Shown here: positions 30,559 to 41,755 of the stretch, piece by piece
Layout: every line of letters starts with the position of its first letter
Position numbering within the stretch: position 1 is the stretch's first letter
Source: Nitrosomonas sp.
Lineage (GTDB): Bacteria; Pseudomonadota; Gammaproteobacteria; Burkholderiales; Nitrosomonadaceae
Assembly (NCBI GenBank): GCA_016710135.1
Contig: JADJLM010000004.1
Coordinates: forward strand, 62,001-126,000
DNA length: 64,000 nucleotides
Direction: 5' to 3'
Program-made: the position numbers and the translations under genes
The notes under the pieces: generated by a model
Told to the model about the DNA's origin: nothing
The model's input: only the letters and a program-made list of their open reading frames with translations
Database searches by the model: none

Positions 30559-32007
30559 TTATTCTTTTTTCTTGATTTGATCAAGCCTAGCTACCTGGTC
30601 CTCATAAGCTTGCAGAAAAGCCTTGCTAAAAACAGTATCAATATCCTCCTGAGCTTCTTGAGAAATTTTCTCATATTGTTCAGCAAATAAATTCCAAAGC
30701 TTGGCTTTTCGGGAACTAGGTAAGATAGAATCAACCCAGTTCTTTTGTACCAATCGTTTCTCTAACTGATCAGGCGAGAATCGATTAAGCAGATCGGATA
30801 ATGTGGCGCGCATTCCCGCTAAGAATCCAAATTGGTGAGAACGCAGATCGTCGTATGCATCCCTTATGGAAGGTAAGGGCGGCATAAACCCCTGCTCTTC
30901 GCCCTTATAATTTAACAAATGATTAAGTGCCACCTCCACCCGGGGAGAAAACTTTAATGGATTATTATCTTTAGCTGCGATAATGGTCATTTCGGCACGC
31001 ATTTCTTTTCGGATATTTGCGCGAGCAGCCAATAAATCCAGGGTTCCTTGAGTAGATTCCCGTAATAACATCCCAATGAGTTTCATTAGCTCTGGCGTTA
31101 ATTCGATCGGATTCATTTGATTGGTGATACCAGCCCCTGCAAGAAATGCCTGAAGTAACTCATCCGTAGAAGGCGAAGTTGTTTTTCTTACCTGATCAAC
31201 AGAATTTATTGAATCTCGCACTAGCGGCTTATTAGCTTTATTGGAAAGAAACTTATCTTTCTTTACCGATTTACTTGATATTTCAATCGAACCACTCACA
31301 CTTTCAGCCGATTTGGCTCGAATAGGCGGCATGGGCGCATTGAGCTCCGGCACTTGTGCTGACGGTGAAGAAGGTGCACCTTTTGCAGCAGAAAAACCCA
31401 TCGCAATCAATGGATCATCAACAATCTCAGAACCTTTGGATGTAGTCGGATCTCGGGTTGCCAGTATACCAGTCAACCCTGACCCAGTATCCTTTTGATC
31501 TGGATGTAGGTTAACTAGACCTGTTGTATGAACAGTAGCTTTATCTAATCCATTCAGCAATGAATTGGGTGCAGACACAATGCCAGCAAAAGGATCAAAA
31601 TCAGTCATCGACTTTTGAACATCTTTTACACCTGCAGGTGTTTGTTGTCTGTTCGGTGCAAACAGATCGAAATCAGCAATACCAAGTTGTTCTGACTGGT
31701 CTGCAATCACTTTTAGCTGATAAGGGCCAATTCTGATCATATCACCTGTATGAATAGGTGTATCCTGATCATTAGTTAATTGCATATCATTTAGATACAG
31801 GGGGAGTTTACCTAAACCTTTGATAAAATACTGCCCCATCCGGAAAGAGATAGTTGCATGAACACGGGAAATCGTTTTAGTCGGGTCATTCAGAACCAGC
31901 GTGTTACCATCCGCTCTCCCAATGTTGCCACCAAGTTCATTAAAACAGCTATATAAAGGCTGCGTGGTTGGCATTCCATTGAAGCTAAGAATTTCAATCT
32001 TGATCAT
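30559..32007 (-). CDS. tagH: TagH/Fha1-type FHA-domain T6SS scaffold protein
   Basis: A 482-residue protein. The N-terminal FHA domain (residues ~20-95: GGNIGRADGNTLVLNDPTK, ISRVHATISFRMG, IRIGPYQLKVI) reads phosphothreonine. The centre is a low-complexity linker and the C-terminal ~190 residues are the TagH/ImpI domain (ELMKLIGMLLRESTQGTLDLL, FLAGMRATLSDLLNRFSPD, LWNLFAEQYEKI). Fha proteins are PpkA targets that trigger assembly. It lies directly upstream of pppA and 30 nt downstream of the adhesin stop. Confidence 0.93.
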   Translation of the reverse strand: MIKIEILSFNGMPTTQPLYSCFNELGGNIGRADGNTLVLNDPTKTISRVHATISFRMGQYFIKGLGKLPLYLNDMQLTNDQDTPIHTGDMIRIGPYQLKVIADQSEQLGIADFDLFAPNRQQTPAGVKDVQKSMTDFDPFAGIVSAPNSLLNGLDKATVHTTGLVNLHPDQKDTGSGLTGILATRDPTTSKGSEIVDDPLIAMGFSAAKGAPSSPSAQVPELNAPMPPIRAKSAESVSGSIEISSKSVKKDKFLSNKANKPLVRDSINSVDQVRKTTSPSTDELLQAFLAGAGITNQMNPIELTPELMKLIGMLLRESTQGTLDLLAARANIRKEMRAEMTIIAAKDNNPLKFSPRVEVALNHLLNYKGEEQGFMPPLPSIRDAYDDLRSHQFGFLAGMRATLSDLLNRFSPDQLEKRLVQKNWVDSILPSSRKAKLWNLFAEQYEKISQEAQEDIDTVFSKAFLQAYEDQVARLDQIKKKE

Positions 32008-32037
32008 AGGTAAAATATTAACGCCTGGCCTATTTGC

Positions 32038-35000
32038 TCATGCTAAAACACTAAAATCAGATTCTGTTAAGTCATTTACACCTACTAACGTTGCAATTAG
32101 GGTCAAACCACCCGTTGAGCTCCCATCAACGTTATAGTATAGGTTTCCATTACTTTGATCAAAAATGATCGCCTCATTAGAATTATCATTCACTGGAGAA
32201 ACAGGACCAGCCGAAGACAAGAAATCTTCAGAAGCCAATGTATTATTGCTACCTAGGTCAACCGGACTTACAGCGAATTGAGATTGTGATAAATGGATCA
32301 CATCATGAGATCCCGAGTCAACAATACTTGTTTTAAAGTTTGTTATTTCAACCCTGGAATTGGGGGATAGCCGGATAGCATCTTGTGCAAAAAACCCCCC
32401 ATCTAATTCTACGTTAACAGTTGATTGTTTGGTCAAGGAAGACAGATCCAAATTTAGTATTGCTGGTGCTGCTGGAGCTGGTAAATCAGCCACATTGTTC
32501 ATACGAACTGTCACAGCCTCTGGTTCAGCTATTGATGCCGTATGATAGCTATCGACTAGCTGATCAATGATAATATCCGTTAAGTCTAAATTAAATATCT
32601 GCTGAAAAGTTTGATCATTTGTCCCGGCTATGATCCCTACATTTTCAATATTGGCCAAATCTCCCGAAGTAATTAGTGCATCATTTCGTATCTCAAGCAC
32701 ATCAAGATTAGCACTCGCGGTATTACTAAGATTATCCACCGCCCCCCCATCGATTATTTGATCATCAGTAAGGCTGGCATCGCTAAAAATAAATCTATCG
32801 GTGGTTCTGCTTAAACCCTCTTCACCGTCATAGAAGAAGATGTTTAGTGAATTTAAATGACGTGCGTTGATGGTCACCCCGCTTTCCCTCACGGAACCTA
32901 CTGTGTCTCCTCCGTTAGGTAGATCGTTAGCACTATCATTATCGTTAATGATCATCGGCCATATAAAGAAGTCGTTATCGCCAACTGGCCTATTAGTTAG
33001 CTCCAGGTTATAACCATTTTCACCCAATCGGGTACTTAATGGCACTGCATTATTATCTGCAAAACGAATTATAGATACGCCGCTTAAAGCCACTAAATCA
33101 GCCAATTCTGGGCCAAGCTCGACAGGATCGTTATGGCCATCAATCACCAGAGTATCAGTACCCGTACTACTACTTAAAATATCACTGCTCTGAAATGTGA
33201 CTATCTCTGGTTCACCTAAAGGGTCACCAGTTATTGCAATCACCACCTTAATAATATCGTTACCATCTGTTCCAACGATAATATCGTTAGGCGATGTGGT
33301 CAGTGAAAACGTATGATCAATATCGATCCTTGCTATTTTGCAAGAATGCCAAAGCATCAGCTTGAGTTAAAAGTGGCTGCGCAGTCACCGCCATCTAAAA
33401 TGGACTGTAACACTGGTAAATCGCTCGAAGAATCATGTTCAGAATAAATGTTCGCAACCAGCGCTTTATTTCGAAGTAAGGCGGCTGTATCTGCAAAATC
33501 AGCAGGGGGGTTTCCTAATAGAAAAGTCACCATATCATAAACGATAGTACCAAATGTTGCTCCTGAAGCTAATCGATCCTGGATGAAGGCTTTCGCATCA
33601 GTATATACAGCACCACTACTCGAGTTAATTCCAAAGTGACTCAGGATTACGTCAATCTGCTGATCATCGGTTACTTGCCCAGCCATAATCTCATGACTAA
33701 ATAGTGGATGACTTCCCAAATAATCAGAGATTTGTGCTAAAGTCCAACCAGCATTGGTAACTACATTTGAAAGCGGCATTAAATTTGCTTTACCAGGCGC
33801 TGCATTGAAAAGGCCAATAAAAACTTCTGTGATACTCGGTTGCACAACTACATTACTTACCGTAATTCCATTACCCGTTAAATCGCTCACATTAAGTACA
33901 GAATCCGCACCTGCCGCCCAATCATCCGCCGCCGATAAATTGTACAATGTGCCATCCGACGCATCCGTACCCGCTACATTTAGTCGCTGATTGACAGCTA
34001 ATCGATCAGCACCGCTCAATGTCAATCTAAACTCATTATTCGATGTAATTTCAACATCGGTAGACGTTGTCAGCGTGTAGCTCGCTCCTGGACCACCTTC
34101 CCCAGTAAAGCTAAATTTCGAGACATCGATATCGTTAGCTACCCCTCCCAGTTTCAAGAAATCAGTTCCCGTTACCACTAATTCGCCGCTTGCCGCGTTA
34201 TACGTTGCCGATGTGATGGTCGGTATCGCAACATTGCTCACCGCAACCCCATTACTCACATCAGAACTATCCCCTGCTGTCACCGGTATATTCCAATCAT
34301 CCGCCGCCACAAGGTTATAGAGTGTTCCACTCGTAGCAGTCGTTCCATTCTTATTCATGAATGGGTTTATCACCGCTCTGTCCGCTGGACTGAGTTCTAC
34401 GGTAAATTGTGTCGCTGAATTACGCACCGCACTTAAGCTGCCGCTAAGAGTATAGCTGAGTCCTCCCTCACCGCTTAGCGTCAGTCTGGTAACATCAATA
34501 TCTGCTCCACTCGCATTGTCTTGAATGTTGTTTCCCGTTACCACTAATATTCCATTCGTTACATCGTAGGTCGCTGAGGTAATGCTGGGGCCCGCTACAT
34601 TACTCACGGTGATTCCATTACTCGTCAAATCGCTCACATCGAGGGCTGCATCCGCACCTGCCGCCCAATCATCCCCCGCTGCTAAGTTATAAAGCGTTCC
34701 GTCCAGTGCATCTGTACCCGCCAAATTAAGCCTCAGATTCACTGCATCTCGATCAGTACCGCTCAATGTCAATCTAAATTCATTATTCGATGTAATTTCA
34801 ACATCGGTAGAAGTCGTCAGTGTGTAACTCGCTCCAGTGCCGCCTTCGCCAGTAAAGCTAAATTTGGAGACATCAATATCGTTAGCTAAGCCCGCCAATT
34901 TCAGAAAGTCGGTCCCCGTTACCACTAATTCACCACTTGTTGCGTTATAGGTTGCCGATGTAATGGTCGGTATCGCCACATTACTCACCGCAACCCCATT

Positions 35001-37827
35001 ACTCACATCAGAACTATCTCCCGCCGTCACCGGTATATTCCAATCATCCGCCGCCACAAGGTTATAAAGTGTTCCACTCGTAGCAGTCGTTCCATTCTTA
35101 TTCATGAATGGGTTTATCACCGCTCTGTCCGCTGGACTGAGTTCTACGGTAAATTGTGTCGCTGAATTACGCACCGCACTTAAGCTACCGCTAAGAGTAT
35201 GGCTGAGTCCTCCCTCACCGCTTAGCGTCAGTTTGGTAACATCGATATCTGCTCCACTTGAATTGTCTTGAATGTTGTTTCCCGTTACCACTAATATTCC
35301 AGTCGTTGCATCGTAGGTCGCTGAAGTAATGCTGGGGCCTACTGCATTACTCACGGTGATTCCATTGCCCGTCAAATCAGCCACATTGAGTACTGCATCC
35401 GCCCCTGTCGCCCAGTCATCCGCCGCTGCTAGGTTATAGAGCGTCCCGTCCAGCGCATCGGTACCTGCCGCATTCAGCCTCAGATTCACTGCATTTCGAT
35501 CAACACCCGTTAAGGTCAGTCTAAATTCATTATCTGATGTAATTTCAACATCGGTTGCCGTCGTCAGCGTGTAGCTCCCCGCTAAATCCCCTTCGCCCGT
35601 AAAGCTAAATTTGGAGACATCGATATCGTTAGCGACTCCCCCCAATTTCAAGAAATCAGTTCCCGTTACCACTAATTCACCGCTCGCCGCGTTATACGTC
35701 GCCGATGTGATGCTTGGGTTTGCGACATTGCTCACCGTAACCCCATTACCACTCGCATCAGAACTATCCCCCGCCGTCACCGGTATATTCCAGTCGTCCG
35801 CCGCCGCAAGGTTGTATAGCCCCCACTCGTGGCATTCGCTCCATCCTTGTTCATGAAGGGATTGACCACCGCTCTATCCGCTGCACTTAAGGTTACGGTA
35901 AATTGGGTCGCTGAGTTTCTCACCGCGCTTGAACCGCTAGTCAGCGTATGGCTAAGCCCGCCTTCCCCCACGAGCATCAATTTCGAGACATCAATGTCCG
36001 TTCCGCTCACATTGTCTTGAATATTGCTTCCCGTTACTACTAATACCCCAGTCGCCGCATCGTAGATGGCATTTGAAATTGATAACAACTCATTAGATGG
36101 TTCACTTGGTTCGATATCAAGAAATGCACTTCCGTTAACAGCTCCACCCTGACCATCACTAATGATGTAACTAAAATTGACTTCACTTTCATCATCTAAA
36201 GCAGGCGTGTAACTCCAAGTTCCATTACCATTATTAACTAGCCTTCCATTGCCCGATGCAATAGCCAAACCCGCCGCAACCAACAAGTCTCCATCAGGAT
36301 CATTCGCATTTCTGAGTAACTCTTCTTCAGTAATAATGCGAGTATCGCTATTCTCCTGTATTGCTTCCAGAGCCACCGGACTTGTCGTCGGTGGATTGTT
36401 TCTGGGCGTAATATCAAGGTTAGCGCTACCGCCAACCGATCCACCTCGGCCATCATTAATGCTATAACTAAAACTCACTGCGCTTTCATCATTCAAGGCA
36501 GGCGTGTAACCCCAGGTTCCATTGCCATTATCAACCAACGTTCCATTTCCCGATGCAATTGCCAAACCACCGACAGTCAACAAGTCTCCATCAGGGTCGC
36601 TTGCGTTCGATAGTAATTCTGTTTGGGTTATAGTACGTACTCCACTGTTCTCAGTGATTGCAGCCAGAGTCACAGCACTGGTAATCGGGTCGTTATTACC
36701 CGGAGTAATGTCGAGCGATGCAGTACCATTGACTGAGCCCCTTTACCATCATGAATGCTATAGCTAAAACTCACCGCACTCTCATCATTCAGGGCAGGTG
36801 TATAACTCCAAGTTCCATCGCCATTATCAACCAGCGTCCCATTTCCCGATGCAATGGCCAAACCCGTTGCTGTCAGGGGGTCTCCATTGGAATCACTTGC
36901 GTTCGCTAGTAATTCCGTTTGGGTTATGTTACGTAATCCACTGTTCTCAGCGATTGCAGCCAGAGTCACAGCACTGGTAATCGGGTCGTTATTACCCGGA
37001 GTAATGTCAAGCGACGCAGCACCATTGACTGAGCCCCCTTTACCATCATGAATGCTATAGCTAAAACTTACTGCACCTTCATCATTCAAGGCAGGCGTGT
37101 AACCCCAGGTTCCATTACCATTATCAACCAGCGTTCCATTTCCCGATGCAATCGCCAAACCCACCGCAGTCAACAAGTCTCCATCAGGGTCGCTTGCATT
37201 CGCGAGTAGTTCCGCTTGGGTAATAGTTCGAGCACCACTGTTCTCAGCGATTGCAGCCAAAACCACATCGCTGGTAACCGGGTTGTTATTATTTGAGGAG
37301 TTAATCAGTTTATTGATTAAATCTCTAGCGGTATCTTTTGCTAATTGCAGTGATATAGGGGAATCATCAACTTTATCAATCCAATCTTTAACCAATGGGT
37401 CGTTTACATTCACTTCAACATCGAGTTGAACCAGTAGATCTGTAAAGACATCTGCTGCGTCTGCACGATTAGTTAGTGTTTGATTAAGTTGCTCGTTGAA
37501 ATGATCGATCGCATGGAAAAAAAATTCTGACCAAGAATCAACACCCTGCCTCAAAGAATCTGCAATTAATTGCTCAATTTTTTGAGTGGTTAGATTCAAA
37601 CTAAACCCATTATTTAAAACAATTTGCACTAATCCGTTGAGATCACTTCCTGTTTGATTCGTCAAACGGGCCATTAAATCATCAATAAAGACCGATACTT
37701 GGCTTAAATCTCCTGTTTTCTGGAAGCGGCTAAGAATTTCATTTCGCAATGCAGCTGTTCCAGGCACACCACTTGCTAAAAGGATTACTTTCTGAACAAA
37801 CAAATCATCAACTGTTGAATTTGCCAT
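32038..37827 (-). CDS. Giant repeat adhesin-like protein (VCBS/cadherin-like repeats), four frameshifts
   Basis: One long gene of ~1930 residues seen as four open pieces. The ATG at 37827 (MANSTVDDLFVQ) has AAGGAATTG upstream. The order is: a helical DUF4214-like N-terminus; four ~97-residue VCBS/cadherin-type repeats (ITQAELLANASDPDGD, GNGTWGYTPALNDE); about six ~125-residue beta repeats in two alternating types (ITSATYNATSGELVVTGTDF and ITSATYDATTGILVVTGNNI); a DUF4214-like segment (~33400-33820); and a tail with VGTDGNDII ending DLTESDFSVLA. One C is missing at 36738-36741 and one at 35820-35824. One extra base lies near 33367-33372 and one near 33321-33329. No N-terminal signal is seen, so C-terminal type I secretion is likely. 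No transporter is in the window. Confidence 0.82.
33840..36060 (-). repeat. 747-bp tandem coding repeat in the adhesin gene
   Basis: Blocks recur at a 747-base interval; for example TCCGCTGGACTGAGTTCTAC occurs at about 34380 and again at 35128, with a diverged copy near 35877. Each 747-base unit encodes two related ~125-residue beta domains. The spacing is a multiple of three and the near-identity at DNA level suggests recent amplification or gene conversion. Confidence 0.85.
36250..37270 (-). repeat. Four tandem VCBS/cadherin-type coding repeats
   Basis: Four units of about 290-300 bases, each encoding NASDPDGDLL, GLAIASGNGTLVDNGNGTW, YTPALNDE and a Gly-rich SI(H/N)DG(K/R)GGSV end. The second unit in plus-strand order carries the C-run deletion at 36738-36741 that is absent from the neighbouring copy (five C). 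Confidence 0.85.
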
Positions 37828-37886
37828 TTTAATCAATTCCTTATTCGAGTAATTAGGGGATAAATTAAACTTCTCGATGATTAAGA

Positions 37887-40800
37887 TTATTCAAGTTTTC
37901 TAAATTCAAAGAGATAATCACCCCCTTTCTGATGTCCCGCAGAAATTGCAGCGCCATACTGGGGTGTTTGAGGAAAACTATTACTGACATCACGTTGAAT
38001 TTGCTCAAAAATACTTGTACCAGGTTTCCAGTTATTGATATCCCGTAATGTCTGAATCAAATACCAAGCAAATATTGAGTGCCCATCTTTACCTTCATCC
38101 GCTACCGGCTCATCTCCGCCAGAAGACATCACAACAACCGTTCGTTTAGTTAAAATCTCAGTTGGTTCAGCAATAATGTCACTTTTTAATAATTGCTGTT
38201 CCTTGGTAAAAGCTCCTGAATAGCAGCTATCTGAAATCATAACGATTTGCTTTGAATTGATACTGGTTAGCATTATTGATATATCAGAGTTAGCAATCCA
38301 AGTTCTAGGATCTTTGGCAGACGCATCGGCAGGAATCCAGTAACCCATATTAGTCTTCTCATTGAGGTAACCGTGTCCTGCAAAATAAATAACTACGCTA
38401 TCGTTAGCTTCCATTTGTGTCGCAAGTTGATTTAGCGTTGCAATCATATCAGCACGACTTGCATTCTTTACGCTACGAACTTCATATCCGAGCTGATTTG
38501 AGAATACGTTTCCAATCGCTTCTATATCTGCAACTGCATTCTCTAATGATGGGATAGATTGATCCGCATACTGATCAATTCCAAATAGAATGATTAACTT
38601 CCTCTCAATTTGTGGCAAGCTTACTCTTGTAATCTTTCTCCCCACTTTCTGCCCTTTTAGTTGTTTTGATTTAAGCTCATCTCGCTGCTTATCAGAAATT
38701 CGACACAGACCTAAAGTTGCGTCCTCTATTTTTAAGCACTCAGGAACATCTGACAGACGTGGATCCAATTCCAATTTGTATAGCGCATCTGCAAAAAGTT
38801 TTTCTTTAAACTCCCTTCTAGATTCCAACAGACGTAACATATCTGTAAAACCCATTTGCGCAAGATTAACTCGCCCAAAACTAGAGGTAACCGGTTGAGA
38901 TACCGTATCGATTACCGAGCCAGTTCCCACGCCATCTAAAACTGCTCTAGCTCCAAGCATTGCGGTATTAACTCCTTGAACAGCTGTATCCAACGTTGCT
39001 TGTCTACCAGTCGAATTTCCAATCGGATTAAATAAATCGATCAAGTACATGGCACCAGTAAGGCTACTATCGCCGATTGTACCTACTGCAAGTCGATTTT
39101 CATCAAGTGCGACAGATAAACCAAATCCACTCTCATTAGAGTTCCTGTTTGGCGCAATTTTGTATTGCCAATTGAGTCTTGAATAATCAGACCCAACTCC
39201 AGTGAATAAATGGACTGCGCCACGATTTCTTTCATCAGATTTTTCTCCATCATCACCCAAAGCACCGACTACAAGTTGATTACCACGGAGGGCTAAGGAC
39301 CAACCAAAAAAATCAGAATTTTTAAGCTCTGGCATTCCCCGTTCTCCAGAAGCAAGTTTCTCTTTCCAGGTCAAATTAGAAAAATCAGTTCCTACCCCAG
39401 TGAATAAATGAACTGCTCCACGATTCGTGCCTCCTGTACTATCGTTGATCGCGCCAACAGCCAGCAAATCACCACTCATAGCAAGTGACCACCCAAAGAA
39501 ATCGGAATTTCTAAGCCCTGGCATTCCTCGTTCTCCGGAAGTAAGTTTCTCTTTCCAAGTCAGATTAGAGAAATCAGTTCCTACCCCAGTAAATAAATGA
39601 ACTGCGCCTTGATTACTTCCTCTAAAGCTATCTCCCGCGGCCCCAATGACCAAGCGATCTCCCTGCAATGCTAGAGCACTGCCAAAAAAATCAAATTCTG
39701 ACAACCTTGGCATACTCAAGGCACCTTCACCAGAAGCAATCGTTCCTTTCCAAGTTAGACCAGAAAAATCCGATCCAACACCCGTGAATAAATAAACTGC
39801 CCCAGAGCTTATCTCATTCAATACGTCTCCTCTTGCTCCAACAACCAAATGATCACCATCAATGGCTACAGCCGAACCAAAGAAACTTGCTTGAGATAAT
39901 GAAGGCATGCCGATGGCTCCCAGCTCACTTGTGACCTTTTTCTGGAGAGTTAATCCGGAGAAATTTGAACCAACCCCGTTAAACAAATAAATAGCACCTT
40001 GATTTTTTGATCCATTAGAACTATCATTCGCCGCCCCAACAGCAAGCAAGTCACCATCTAGTGCTACAGCACTACCAAAATTATCACCTTCAGTTAATTT
40101 TGGTTGCCCATTAAGACTCCCGGAAGTTACTTTATGTGCAAAAGTAAGATTATCAGGGGGGTTATCAGTTATGCTTAGTCTGTTAGTATCAAATAAAACT
40201 GTCCCTCCTATTCCTGCTTTTGTCTCCCCAGTTTCATGAATCTCGCCATTGGATGCCAGTTTTATGCGTCCGCCATCCAACGCTTGCAGTGAACCATGTT
40301 GTTCGCTGACCTCTGTTGAAAAAATATTAATTTCACCGCCTCGATCACCACCACTTGCTCTGACTTCGCTACCCACTCCTATGAGTACTTCGCGAGTTGC
40401 TTGGAATGTATCTGTAACCGCTTGCTTATCCTTACCTAAATAAACGATACCTCCTTTAGTTCCACCCGAAACATCAATATCAGCATTAAGTAATAGAATG
40501 CTGTCACCGGTCATATCGATTCGACCACCTTGAGTGCTTCCTATCGCGGTAACTGAAGATGAGAAAGCACTGGAAGTATTGCTTTCCAGCACAATATTGC
40601 CACCTTGCTGGCCATCAGCACGCAATGCCGCACCAGCTGTGCCCTCTAATTTTCCAGTAAGAAGCTTAATTGTGCCTCCTGTACCCTGCACATTAGAAAC
40701 ATCAATTAACCCATCCAAATAGGTATAATTATTTCCAACAAGATTAATATTACCCCCGTACGCTACTATTTTACCTTCCTGAAAAATTTCACTAGCGACA

Positions 40801-41690
40801 AGATTGGTATAATTACTGTTAACCAGGCCCCAGTTATTCAGTGTTGCATCCGCTTTCATCTGTATGAAACCTGTATTAGCTTGTGTTTCACTATTGGTAG
40901 CTAGCGAAATTTGATCTGCTGTTAACACAATATGCCCTGCTGCATCAGTGCTCAAACTATTGGCACGAACGATACCTTCCTGGTTGACAATGCTCCCATG
41001 CAAATCAATCTTTCCACCACTTGCCGCAACCAGAGAACCAAGATTGATCGTTTCATTCTCCGATGCTTTGACCTTCACAATCACGTTGGGAGCACCTGAA
41101 TCGACTAACTCAATACTTTTACCTGCTGCCAAAACAATTTGCCCGGTCGGAGTTTGAATTAAACCTTCATTACTCACTTGATCCCCTATTAACCAAACAC
41201 GGCCACCTAGGGTAGTACGTATCTCACCCTGATTCTTAACTTCCCCAGTATGGCCGGAGGCATAAAACTGATGACGATTTGCAAGAAAATCAATATTGGA
41301 GATATCAAGTGTTGAAGTAATTAATCCAGCAACATCAATACGAGTATCTGGCCCAAATAACACACCATATGGATTTACCAACCAAACGTGGCCATTACTA
41401 CTCAGGTTACCAAAAATGTGAGAAGGATCGCTGCCTATGACACGGTTCAGTATCTGACTGGTTGCATCTTGTTGCTGAAAATACACGCTATCTTGCGGAC
41501 CAATCGAAAAACTTTGCCAATCAAGAATAGTGTTAGGAGTGTTTGTTATCGTCAGGTGATGATTGATTAGATCAATATGTGCTTGCCCATGAATAAGAGA
41601 GGGTTCTGTAGGTAATTGAGCATAACTAATAAAAGAGTTTATCGATAGCAGAAAAAAGGTAGCTAAAAATTGAGAATATTTTTTTATCAT
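37887..41690 (-). CDS. TpsA-type filamentous haemagglutinin with FG-GAP repeats and C-terminal caspase-like domain
   Basis: An exported ~1267-residue protein. The ATG at 41690 begins a signal peptide (MIKKYSQFLATFFLLSINSF). The TPS/haemagglutination domain follows, with the NPYGVLFGP motif (NPNGI-type) and beta-helix repeats to ~residue 520. About six FG-GAP-like repeats come next (GSAVALDGDLLAVGAANDSS, AIYLFNGVGSNFSGLT and variants). The last ~215 residues are a peptidase C14 (caspase/metacaspase) domain: KLIILFGIDQYADQSIPSLE, catalytic His in VVIYFAGHGYL and catalytic Cys in MISDSCYSGAF. Both catalytic residues are present. The partner transporter gene lies upstream on the same strand, so the protein should cross the outer membrane by two-partner secretion. 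Confidence 0.93.
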   Translation of the reverse strand: MIKKYSQFLATFFLLSINSFISYAQLPTEPSLIHGQAHIDLINHHLTITNTPNTILDWQSFSIGPQDSVYFQQQDATSQILNRVIGSDPSHIFGNLSSNGHVWLVNPYGVLFGPDTRIDVAGLITSTLDISNIDFLANRHQFYASGHTGEVKNQGEIRTTLGGRVWLIGDQVSNEGLIQTPTGQIVLAAGKSIELVDSGAPNVIVKVKASENETINLGSLVAASGGKIDLHGSIVNQEGIVRANSLSTDAAGHIVLTADQISLATNSETQANTGFIQMKADATLNNWGLVNSNYTNLVASEIFQEGKIVAYGGNINLVGNNYTYLDGLIDVSNVQGTGGTIKLLTGKLEGTAGAALRADGQQGGNIVLESNTSSAFSSSVTAIGSTQGGRIDMTGDSILLLNADIDVSGGTKGGIVYLGKDKQAVTDTFQATREVLIGVGSEVRASGGDRGGEINIFSTEVSEQHGSLQALDGGRIKLASNGEIHETGETKAGIGGTVLFDTNRLSITDNPPDNLTFAHKVTSGSLNGQPKLTEGDNFGSAVALDGDLLAVGAANDSSNGSKNQGAIYLFNGVGSNFSGLTLQKKVTSELGAIGMPSLSQASFFGSAVAIDGDHLVVGARGDVLNEISSGAVYLFTGVGSDFSGLTWKGTIASGEGALSMPRLSEFDFFGSALALQGDRLVIGAAGDSFRGSNQGAVHLFTGVGTDFSNLTWKEKLTSGERGMPGLRNSDFFGWSLAMSGDLLAVGAINDSTGGTNRGAVHLFTGVGTDFSNLTWKEKLASGERGMPELKNSDFFGWSLALRGNQLVVGALGDDGEKSDERNRGAVHLFTGVGSDYSRLNWQYKIAPNRNSNESGFGLSVALDENRLAVGTIGDSSLTGAMYLIDLFNPIGNSTGRQATLDTAVQGVNTAMLGARAVLDGVGTGSVIDTVSQPVTSSFGRVNLAQMGFTDMLRLLESRREFKEKLFADALYKLELDPRLSDVPECLKIEDATLGLCRISDKQRDELKSKQLKGQKVGRKITRVSLPQIERKLIILFGIDQYADQSIPSLENAVADIEAIGNVFSNQLGYEVRSVKNASRADMIATLNQLATQMEANDSVVIYFAGHGYLNEKTNMGYWIPADASAKDPRTWIANSDISIMLTSINSKQIVMISDSCYSGAFTKEQQLLKSDIIAEPTEILTKRTVVVMSSGGDEPVADEGKDGHSIFAWYLIQTLRDINNWKPGTSIFEQIQRDVSNSFPQTPQYGAAISAGHQKGGDYLFEFRKLE

Positions 41691-41755
41691 GTTAACTGAT
41701 CCCAAATCCACAATCCTAGTGTCGTTTAGAGTTAAATATATAATTCATGATTTAC

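Noticed and set aside
33840..37270. CRISPR-like or non-coding repeats
   Set aside because: Repeat periods are multiples of three, encode beta domains in one frame, and have no short direct-repeat/spacer pattern.
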